DNA of 6,968 nt from an uncultured Collinsella sp. (GTDB lineage Bacteria > Actinomycetota > Coriobacteriia > Coriobacteriales > Coriobacteriaceae), in contig CABUZF010000059.1 in the NCBI GenBank assembly GCA_902495985.1, positions 1 to 6,968 on the forward strand. Reading direction: 5' to 3'. Positions 1-5,317 of this stretch are shown here, piece by piece. The translations under genes and the position numbers were made by a program. The first letter of the stretch is position 1. Every line of letters starts with the position of its first letter. The notes under the pieces are model-generated. The model had not been told where the DNA came from and made no database searches. It worked only from the letters and a program-made list of their open reading frames with translations.

Positions 1-329
1 ATGCCGGTGCCGAACAGGAGCACGAGCACGAGCGTGGAAGATGCATTTTCCGGGGAGAGGAAGAACAGGATGATGTTTAGAATGAAGCTCAGGCCATAGG
101 AGAGCAGCAGCGCGCCGCGCTTGCCGTAGGTGCCGTCGTTGAGGGCGGCAGCATAAGCCTCGGCGGCCTCGGCATACATGCCCAGGTGCATCAAGGCGTT
201 GCCACGAAGGTGATCGGCCTCGCCCATAATCTCATCGGGAGTCTTTGCCGCCCCAAGCATCTGGGCTGCAGCGGAAAAATCACCCGCGCGGTAAGCGGCG
301 CGGCCCTGTTGGATCAGCTGGCTATTCAA
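1..329 (-). CDS. TPR-repeat protein with C-terminal membrane segments (partial, cut by window start)
   Basis: Minus-strand frame of 109 codons running off the left edge, so the C-terminus is missing. It begins with TTG at 327-329, chosen because AGGGGA sits 5 bases upstream and no ATG or GTG is better placed. Residues about 9-28 and 36-64 look like two TPR helix pairs (for example GRAAYRAGDFSAAAQ and GNALMHLGMYAEAAEAYAAAL), a fold normally used for protein-protein contact. From about residue 73 the character changes: residues 73-91 (ALLLSYGLSFILNIILFFL) look like a membrane helix, then a short SPENASS turn, then a second hydrophobic run to the edge. It starts 11 bases after the cyclophilin stop, so the two are surely co-transcribed. 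The function is not known to me; a membrane protein with a cytoplasmic TPR head is the simplest reading. Confidence 0.75.
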   Translation of the reverse strand, partial: MNSQLIQQGRAAYRAGDFSAAAQMLGAAKTPDEIMGEADHLRGNALMHLGMYAEAAEAYAAALNDGTYGKRGALLLSYGLSFILNIILFFLSPENASSTLVLVLLFGTG

Positions 330-334
330 GGAAG

Positions 335-340
335 TCCCCT
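335..340 (-). promoter_or_regulatory. Ribosome binding site that decides the TTG start of the TPR protein
   Basis: On the minus strand AGGGGA (within AAAGGGGA) lies 5 bases before TTG and directly abuts the TAA stop of the cyclophilin gene. This supports TTG as the start and suggests translational coupling between the two genes. Confidence 0.7.
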
Positions 341-883
341 TTACTCGTGAACGATCTCGACATGGACGATCTCGTCGCCGGCACGCAACTGCGAAATCAC
401 ATCGAGGCCCTCGACCATGGTGCCAAAGACGGTGTAGCCGGAGTCGAGGTTATGCTGGGCGCCCAGGCAGAAGTAGAACTGCGAACCCGCGGAATCGGGG
501 TCCATGGAGCGTGCCATGGCAAGGGCACCATCGACATGGCTGTTGCGCGGATTGGTGGCAAACTCGCCCTTGATGCAGTAGCCGGGGCCACCGGTACCGG
601 GCATGCCGTCGGGGCCCTCAAGACCAGCGGCGACGTCGGCGCCGGACATATCGCGGGTATTGGGGTCGCCGCCCTGGATGACAAAACCGGGCACATAGCG
701 ATGGAACTTAAGGCCATCATAGAAGCCCATCGTAGAAAGCTCGCAGAAGTTCGCGACATGAATGGGAGCGCCCTCGCCGTCAAACTTGACCTTGATGGTA
801 CCCTTCGACGTCTCGATAACGGCGCACTCGTCGCCGGCAAGCTGATACTCGGGCGTGTAGAGCTCTTTCTTAAAACCAAACAT
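341..883 (-). CDS. Cyclophilin-type peptidyl-prolyl cis-trans isomerase
   Basis: A complete 180-residue cyclophilin, which catalyses cis-trans isomerisation of peptide bonds before proline and assists folding. There is no signal peptide or lipobox, so it should be cytoplasmic. The core signature FHRYVPGFVIQGGDP (residues 60-74) supplies the catalytic Arg (R62), F67 and Q70 equivalents of human CypA R55, F60 and Q63. A second block, residues 119-139, contains SAGSQFYFC with Q135 matching Q111; the CypA F113 position is Tyr (Y137). The cyclosporin-contact Trp (CypA W121) is absent; the aligned stretch reads HNLDSGYTVFG. This is common in bacterial members and suggests weak drug binding. A Gly/Pro-rich stretch (about 87-101) lies between the two blocks. 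Start: ATG with AGGAAGGA 5 bases upstream (889-896). It has its own promoter and is followed by the TPR gene in the same operon. The family call is secure; the client proteins are unknown. Confidence 0.95.
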   Translation of the reverse strand: MFGFKKELYTPEYQLAGDECAVIETSKGTIKVKFDGEGAPIHVANFCELSTMGFYDGLKFHRYVPGFVIQGGDPNTRDMSGADVAAGLEGPDGMPGTGGPGYCIKGEFATNPRNSHVDGALAMARSMDPDSAGSQFYFCLGAQHNLDSGYTVFGTMVEGLDVISQLRAGDEIVHVEIVHE

Positions 884-922
884 GCGGTTCCTTCCTCGTG
901 CGTTTAAAGCATATTTGTACGA

Positions 923-952
923 ATTGTAGCAATAAGCATGCGCTTACATCAA
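923..952 (-). promoter_or_regulatory. Sigma70-type promoter for the cyclophilin-TPR operon
   Basis: Minus strand: TTGATG (947-952) and TACAAT (923-928) separated by 18 bases, with TGC immediately before the -10 giving an extended -10 element. It lies about 40 bases upstream of the cyclophilin ATG. The spacer carries the inverted repeat TAAGC-atgc-GCTTA (933-946). Confidence 0.65.
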
Positions 953-990
953 TTGCGCACGTAGGTTATGCCGACTATGGCGAACTAATT

Positions 991-2133
991 TTAGGAACGC
1001 TGCTGCGGCTTCCAGGAGCCCACGTTGGCGTCGTACTGATTAAGCGCGCTGTTGCCACTCTGAGCGATGGGCGCCAGGATCTCGCTTTGGTGAGAACTCA
1101 TCGACTCACCATCAGGAATGGCCAGCGAGATATCCCAGCTCTGACAGATCACGTCGACACGCTCGAACATCCACTCGGCAAGCTGCTTTAAGTGGGCGAT
1201 GTCGTCCGCATAGACCGTATCGTCCTGATACTTAAGGTTGTTAAGCTCATCTTGCGTCTTTTTGATCTGGTCGCGCAGGGCGTAGGCACTCTGCGACAGC
1301 TCCTGGCGGGTGGACAGCGGCGTTCGGAGATAGCCGTTGTTAAAGGAATCGATGACCTCGCCGATCTGGTCCTCATCACCGTAGGACACGATGGTCTGAT
1401 ACAGACCGTCGAGTCTGGTATAGAGCTGATCATCGGTGAGCACGGTTTCTTCCTGGACCACCTCGGCAGAATCGTCCTGCTTGGTATCGTCCTCAGTCGC
1501 CTCGCCCTTTTGGCGCGTGGGGAAGGTCGTCTGCGCGGCCTGGCCAAACTGGTCATAGAAGCCAGGCATGACACCCATGGGATCGGCCGTCACAAACCAA
1601 TAGGCACCGCCGCAAACGACGGCAAGGACCGCGATGACGATGAGCGGCTTGGGGATATGACGCTTGTGCTTGTGATAGGCGTCCTCGTCGGGATGCACCT
1701 TGCGCTTGGGTTTTTGAGCATCGTCATGCAGGGAAACGGGCGTGGGAATATCGACCTTGGGGATACCGAAATCCTTATCGAAAGCCGGCAGCACGCAGGT
1801 CTCGTTAGGATCGGCGGCGTCCGAAAGAACCGCGGCAGCCGAGGCGGGCGCATGCGGCACCTCGGTATCGATCTGCTCTTGCGTTAGGCGCGGAAAGCCC
1901 GCCGTGCGGCCCGCTGCCAGGTCGGATGCGGCCGCGTCCTCGGAGAGGATACCCGGAGCGGGGCGTCCGCATTTTGGGCACGTACGATCGTGCGGAGAAA
2001 GACGGGCACCGCAGCCCTCACAGAACACGAACTCAGTGTGCTCGGGGCCATCGCCCGGACCCACATAGGCGTTGCAGTAGGGGCAGAACGAGGCGCCGTC
2101 CTCGATAGTCTTAAGGCAATGCGGGCAGATCAC
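991..2133 (-). CDS. Membrane-anchored double zinc-ribbon protein of unknown function
   Basis: A 380-residue protein when started at GTG 2131-2133; the frame is open further to a TTG at 2163, but that codon has no ribosome binding site whereas AGAGGA stands 4 bases before the GTG, and the GTG start yields the typical opening MICPHC. Two zinc ribbons are visible: C3/C6/C17/C20 and C38/C41/C52/C55, all CxxC pairs. An Ala/Asp-rich low-complexity linker follows, then a basic stretch (about 141-162), a single membrane helix (about 163-181, PLIVIAVLAVVCGGAYWFV) and a roughly 200-residue C-terminal part. By the positive-inside rule the ribbons are cytoplasmic and the C-terminal part is outside. That outer part is acidic just after the membrane, then mostly helical, with a coiled-coil-like stretch (ALRDQIKKTQDELNNLKYQ). 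I do not recognise the outer domain. It lies about 100 bases after the ATPase stop in the same direction and may share its transcript. Confidence 0.85.
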   Translation of the reverse strand: MICPHCLKTIEDGASFCPYCNAYVGPGDGPEHTEFVFCEGCGARLSPHDRTCPKCGRPAPGILSEDAAASDLAAGRTAGFPRLTQEQIDTEVPHAPASAAAVLSDAADPNETCVLPAFDKDFGIPKVDIPTPVSLHDDAQKPKRKVHPDEDAYHKHKRHIPKPLIVIAVLAVVCGGAYWFVTADPMGVMPGFYDQFGQAAQTTFPTRQKGEATEDDTKQDDSAEVVQEETVLTDDQLYTRLDGLYQTIVSYGDEDQIGEVIDSFNNGYLRTPLSTRQELSQSAYALRDQIKKTQDELNNLKYQDDTVYADDIAHLKQLAEWMFERVDVICQSWDISLAIPDGESMSSHQSEILAPIAQSGNSALNQYDANVGSWKPQQRS

Positions 2134-2137
2134 GGCA

Positions 2138-2143
2138 TCCTCT
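2138..2143 (-). promoter_or_regulatory. Ribosome binding site favouring the GTG start of the zinc-ribbon protein
   Basis: Minus-strand AGAGGA (in AAAAGAGGA) precedes GTG 2131-2133 by 4 bases. The alternative TTG at 2161-2163 is preceded by CTAACCTCGA, which has no Shine-Dalgarno character. The short spacing keeps this from being certain. Confidence 0.55.
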
Positions 2144-2236
2144 TTTCGAAGCAATTCAAACAATCGAGGTTAGAGCATAACATCGCCACGGCCCCACAGG
2201 AACAAGGCACCAATTCAACATCGCCAGGGCGCGTAG

Positions 2237-4960
2237 CTACTTCTTCTTTTTGCTTGGCATCGAGACTTTGATGCCTTGGGCGGACTTGGTCACGCGAGAG
2301 CGCTTGGCTCCGGTACTCTTCTTTTTCTTGGGCTGGGCCTGGGCCACGCCCTCGAGTGCGCGGGCCTCGGCCTCGCGAGCGGTGCGATCTTCGCGGCGCT
2401 GCGCCATGTCGGCGGCGACGCGCTTGGCAAAACGTTCGGCCGTCGAGCCCGTCGAGCTCACCTTGCCGCCACCGCGGCCCAGGCGGACGCGCACACCGCG
2501 GCCAAAACCAGTTGCGGCATGACGACGACGCGGCTTGAGCGAATCCATCATCGTGGCGAGCTTAAAGAACACCGAGCAGGTAAAGACCACGATGACAGCC
2601 AAGATAACCATCTGGCCCATCGACAGGTTGGCAATAGACAGCAGCTCCGGGAATCCGATAACGCCCACCAAGATGCCGGCGACTACAAACACAAAGAGCA
2701 CCACACGCAAGGGCGTGAGAGGCTGCGAGATGCGCCAGATCAGACTGACGCTCGCCGCGCACGACGTAAGCAGGCACATCGTAGACAGCGTGAGCTGGCT
2801 AAAGCCAAACACGCGCGCCACAAAGATATCGAGCGCCGCAGCCAAAATGACCGCAATCGACGCCGGCAGTGCACGCTTGAGTACGTTGGTCAAAAACGCA
2901 CCCTTCACGCGAGCATTGTTGGGCTCCAGGCCCAACACAAAGCCCGGCGCGCCGATGCAGAAGAAGTTAATGAGCGTCATCTGGATGGGCTCGAAGGGGT
3001 ACGGCGGCAGCGCGATGCACAGCGCCGCCAGGCCCATCGAAAACAGCGTCTTGGTCAGGAACAGCGAGGCCGAACGCTGCAGGTTGTTGATGGAGCGACG
3101 GCCCTCGGCCACCACGGCGGGCATCGAGGCAAAGTCGTTGTCGACAAGCACGATCTCGGCCACGTTACGCGCGGCATCGGAGCCGGCTGCCATGGCCACG
3201 GAGCAGTCGGCCTCCTTAAGCGCCAGCACGTCGTTGACGCCGTCGCCCGTCATGGCCACGGTGTGCTCGCGGCGCTTGAGCGCCTGCACGAGCTCGCGCT
3301 TCTGCTGCGGGGTCACACGACCAAAGACATGGTAGCGGTCCACTGCGGCATCGAGCTTGGCCGGCGTATCGAGCGTCGTGGCGTCTACATAGGCGTCCGC
3401 CCCCGGCACGCCCACCACGCGCGCGATCGACGACACCGTACGCGGGTCGTCGCCACTGATCACGTTGAGGGTCACGCCCTGCTCGTTAAAGTAGCCAATA
3501 GTCTCGGCCGCCGAGGTACGAATCTCGTCGCGGATGGTTACAAAGCCCACGGGCTCGGCCTCGCCCACCATATCGCCATCGGGCGTAAAGCCGTCCACGC
3601 GCGCCACCACGAGCACGCGGCAGGTATCGGCAAGCTCGGCGACACGGTTCTCGACCTGCGAAAACACACGATCAGAGAGCACAAACTGCGCCGCACCCAT
3701 CACATAGGAGCCCTGCGCAAACGACGCGCCACTCCACTTTTTGGAGGACGAGAACGGAATGACCGACAGCGGCTCAGACACCTCGACCGGACGGTCGGCG
3801 TAATAGTTGAGCAGCGCCTGGCAGGTCTCGTTGGCATCGGCCGAAGTCGCACGCGCCACGTTAGCCAGCGCAAAATCGAGCACCGTGGTATCGACGGGAA
3901 CAGCCGCCGCGTCCGAGCCGGCGCCTAGGCTCACGCCCTCAACCGGCAGCGGATACGTGCCCTCGACCTCCATGCGGCCCGACGTGATGGTGCCCGTCTT
4001 GTCCAGGCACAGCACGTCGACGCGAGCGAGCGTCTCGATGCAGTAGAGCTGCTGTGCCAGCACCTTGCGGCGAGCCAGGCGCACCGTGGCGATGGCGAGC
4101 ACCGACGAGGTCAGAAGCACCAGGCCTTGCGGGATCATGCCCAGCAGGGCGCCCACCGTGGACAGCAGCGCCGACGAAGGCACATGACCAGCCAACAGCT
4201 CGGAGAAGCACCACGAAAGTGCGCTATCGCCCGGGGTTCCCGCGGCATCCCACAGCTCGCTCACACTCGAGGCAAACAACGCCAAACCGAGCGGGATCAT
4301 GATGATGCTCGCAAAGCGCACGATGGCGTTAAGCGCGTTCATGATCTCGGAATTGACCTTTTTGACGTATTTGGCCTCGTTATTAATTTTGGCCACGTAG
4401 TTGTCGGCGCCGACATGGATCACGCGGGCGCGCAGCAGGCCCGAGTCGATAAAGCTGCCGCTCATGAGCTCGGAACCGGGCTGTTTCTTAATAAGGTCGC
4501 TCTCGCCCGTCAGCAGGCTCTCGTTCACGAGCGCCTCGCCCGAAACCACCACGGCGTCAGCGGGAATCTGGTCGCCGCGCCCCAGGCGGATGATGTCGTC
4601 GAGCACGATCTGGTCCAGGTCGAGCTCCACCTCGGCGCCGTCGCGCACCGCGATAGCCTTCTTGGAGGTCAGCAGCGTGAGCTTATCGACCATCTTCTTG
4701 GAACGCATGGACTGAATGACGCCAATGGCGGTATTGAGGAACACCACGAACAGGAACGTCAGATTCTTAAACGAACCGGTCAAAATAACCAGGAACGCCA
4801 AGATCACGTTGATCAAATTGAACAGCGTGCAGAGGTTCTCGATGATGAGCTCTTTGACCGACTTGGTCTTGAGCTCCATGCTGCGGTTGATCTTACCGGC
4901 GGCGATGCGCTCCTCGACCTCGGCGGTCGAAAGCCCGCGCTCGATATCCGTTGCTGCCAT
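2237..4960 (-). CDS. CtpE-like P-type cation-transporting ATPase
   Basis: A 907-residue P-type ATPase that should couple ATP hydrolysis to cation movement across the cytoplasmic membrane. Order: membrane helices 1-2 (about 43-84); actuator domain with TGES (151-154); helices 3-4 (about 212-232 and 264-290); phosphorylation motif DKTGTIT with D320; nucleotide-binding domain with KWSG (408-411); hinge TGDGVND (571-577); then about six more helices to about residue 800. No N-terminal metal-binding domain and no CPC motif are present, so it is not a P1B heavy-metal pump. Helix 4 (GMIPQGLVLLTS) and the overall plan resemble mycobacterial CtpE, reported as a calcium transporter, as I recall. The usual helix-4 PEGL reads PQGL, with Gln at residue 278. 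A highly basic tail (about 803-907) ends in SKKKK. Start chosen: ATG 4958-4960 with GGGA 6 bases upstream; ATG 4970-4972 or GTG 4973-4975 would add 4 or 5 residues. The substrate is not proven; calcium is the best guess. Confidence 0.92.
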   Translation of the reverse strand: MAATDIERGLSTAEVEERIAAGKINRSMELKTKSVKELIIENLCTLFNLINVILAFLVILTGSFKNLTFLFVVFLNTAIGVIQSMRSKKMVDKLTLLTSKKAIAVRDGAEVELDLDQIVLDDIIRLGRGDQIPADAVVVSGEALVNESLLTGESDLIKKQPGSELMSGSFIDSGLLRARVIHVGADNYVAKINNEAKYVKKVNSEIMNALNAIVRFASIIMIPLGLALFASSVSELWDAAGTPGDSALSWCFSELLAGHVPSSALLSTVGALLGMIPQGLVLLTSSVLAIATVRLARRKVLAQQLYCIETLARVDVLCLDKTGTITSGRMEVEGTYPLPVEGVSLGAGSDAAAVPVDTTVLDFALANVARATSADANETCQALLNYYADRPVEVSEPLSVIPFSSSKKWSGASFAQGSYVMGAAQFVLSDRVFSQVENRVAELADTCRVLVVARVDGFTPDGDMVGEAEPVGFVTIRDEIRTSAAETIGYFNEQGVTLNVISGDDPRTVSSIARVVGVPGADAYVDATTLDTPAKLDAAVDRYHVFGRVTPQQKRELVQALKRREHTVAMTGDGVNDVLALKEADCSVAMAAGSDAARNVAEIVLVDNDFASMPAVVAEGRRSINNLQRSASLFLTKTLFSMGLAALCIALPPYPFEPIQMTLINFFCIGAPGFVLGLEPNNARVKGAFLTNVLKRALPASIAVILAAALDIFVARVFGFSQLTLSTMCLLTSCAASVSLIWRISQPLTPLRVVLFVFVVAGILVGVIGFPELLSIANLSMGQMVILAVIVVFTCSVFFKLATMMDSLKPRRRHAATGFGRGVRVRLGRGGGKVSSTGSTAERFAKRVAADMAQRREDRTAREAEARALEGVAQAQPKKKKSTGAKRSRVTKSAQGIKVSMPSKKKK

Positions 4961-4990
4961 ACCACGTCCCATCACGTCGCGTCGGTATAA

Positions 4991-5025
4991 GAAAAACCGC
5001 CCGGACCATGCGAGGTTCGGACGGT
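4991..5025 (-). terminator. Intrinsic terminator of the tRNA-Arg gene
   Basis: Minus strand: ACCGTCCGAAC, loop CTCGCATG, GTCCGGGCGGT, then TTTTC. The 11-base arms (5015-5025 and 4996-5006) pair with one A-C mismatch and one G-T pair, and a run of five T ends the structure. It starts about 11 bases after the tRNA CCA end and finishes about 30 bases before the ATPase start, so it should separate the two transcripts. Confidence 0.85.
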
Positions 5026-5036
5026 CTTACGTTCGA

Positions 5037-5113
5037 TGGTGCCCCATGTTGGATTCGAACCAACGGCCTTCTGCTCCGGAGGCAGACGCTCTAATCCCCT
5101 GAGCTAATAGGGC
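5037..5113 (-). tRNA. tRNA-Arg (anticodon CCG)
   Basis: A full cloverleaf of 77 bases including an encoded CCA (5037-5039). The acceptor stem GCCCTAT pairs with ATGGGGC with one T-G wobble at 5-68; discriminator A73. D stem GCTC/GAGC; anticodon stem TCTGC/GCAGA with loop CTCCGGA, so anticodon CCG reading codon CGG; T arm GTTGG-TTCGAAT-CCAAC. The D loop has GGA at the 18-20 region, matching the A20 arginine identity element. It stands alone with its own promoter (5125-5154) and terminator (4991-5025). No integrase or attachment-site duplication is seen nearby. Confidence 0.97.
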
Positions 5114-5124
5114 CAACGTTTGGC

Positions 5125-5154
5125 ATTATACCCAAGTGCACCACGGGCTATCAA
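5125..5154 (-). promoter_or_regulatory. Promoter of tRNA-Arg(CCG)
   Basis: Minus strand: TTGATA (5149-5154), 18-base spacer, then a perfect TATAAT (5125-5130). The mature tRNA begins 12 bases after the -10 box, which implies a 5' leader of only about five bases before RNase P cleavage. This is a near-consensus sigma70 promoter, as expected for a strongly expressed stable RNA. Confidence 0.85.
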
Positions 5155-5206
5155 AATAAAAGAAAAAGCTTTGCAATTACGTGGGAGACGCGGTGCAACG
5201 GCCCAC

Positions 5207-5239
5207 TTTAGAAGGCAAAAGCGAGTCAGATAGTATAAA
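5207..5239 (+). promoter_or_regulatory. Probable promoter of the aroF-tyrA operon
   Basis: TATAAA at 5234-5239 is the best plus-strand -10 box; an overlapping choice, TAGTAT (5231-5236), stands 18 bases after TTTAGA (5207-5212). The -35 match is poor in both readings, so the exact hexamers are uncertain. Either choice puts the transcript start at about 5243-5246, that is on or within a couple of bases of the leader-peptide ATG at 5245. Confidence 0.5.
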
Positions 5240-5244
5240 CTTTC

Positions 5245-5307
5245 ATGCACCATATATACACGGCTCGCAATGCGGGCCGTTTTTGCAAAAGTTATCCATC
5301 GAGGTGA
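5245..5307 (+). CDS. Putative leader peptide of the aroF-tyrA attenuator
   Basis: A 20-codon frame, MHHIYTARNAGRFCKSYPSR, opened by an ATG 5 bases after the TATAAA box and so probably translated from a leaderless transcript; there is no Shine-Dalgarno before it. It contains two Tyr codons (5 and 17) and one Phe codon (13) in front of genes for aromatic and tyrosine synthesis. Tyr5 (TAC, 5257-5259) is immediately followed by the first base of the terminator hairpin, and the hairpin's T run supplies the Phe TTT codon. The TGA stop (5305-5307) lies within the aroF ribosome binding site. It is too short for codon statistics, and the aromatic codons are not in a tight run as in classic pheL or trpL leaders, so it remains a hypothesis supported mainly by layout. 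Confidence 0.5.
   Translation: MHHIYTARNAGRFCKSYPSR
5260..5284 (+). terminator. Terminator-like hairpin in the aroF leader (probable attenuator)
   Basis: ACGGCTCGC (5260-5268), loop AAT, GCGGGCCGT (5272-5280), continuing into a run of five T (5280-5284). All nine pairs form, with one T-G wobble. No plus-strand gene ends upstream, so its only sensible target is the transcript entering aroF, whose ATG is 33 bases downstream. On the minus strand the hairpin is not followed by T residues, so it is not a minus-strand terminator. Confidence 0.75.
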
Positions 5308-5311
5308 GAGG
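5301..5311 (+). promoter_or_regulatory. aroF ribosome binding site overlapping the leader stop codon
   Basis: GAGGTGAGAGG precedes ATG 5318 by 6 bases and holds two overlapping Shine-Dalgarno-like cores. It decides the aroF start over the in-frame ATG at 5270, which lies inside the hairpin. The TGA at 5305-5307 of the leader frame lies within it. Confidence 0.75.
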
Positions 5312-5317
5312 CACACC

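Noticed and set aside
245..907. Plus-strand open frame opposite the cyclophilin
   Set aside because: Shadow of a certain minus-strand gene; its composition follows from the complementary codons.
2276..3928. Open frame of about 550 codons on the plus strand opposite the ATPase
   Set aside because: It is an antisense shadow of a GC-rich gene with strong third-position bias; its translation is rich in His, Arg and Gln without any recognisable motif, and the minus-strand gene has every ATPase motif.
5037..5113. tRNA-Arg as a possible integration site for a mobile element
   Set aside because: No integrase, no duplicated tRNA end and no atypical genes on either side; the neighbours are ordinary chromosomal genes.
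5181..5206. GTGGG...CCCAC inverted repeat just upstream of the aroF promoter
   Set aside because: Five-base arms with a 16-base loop and no T run; too weak to call an operator or terminator without comparison.
5270..5317. In-frame upstream ATG that would extend DAHP synthase by 16 residues
   Set aside because: The ATG lies inside the GC-rich hairpin with no ribosome binding site, and the family begins at MIVILKQ as at 5318.
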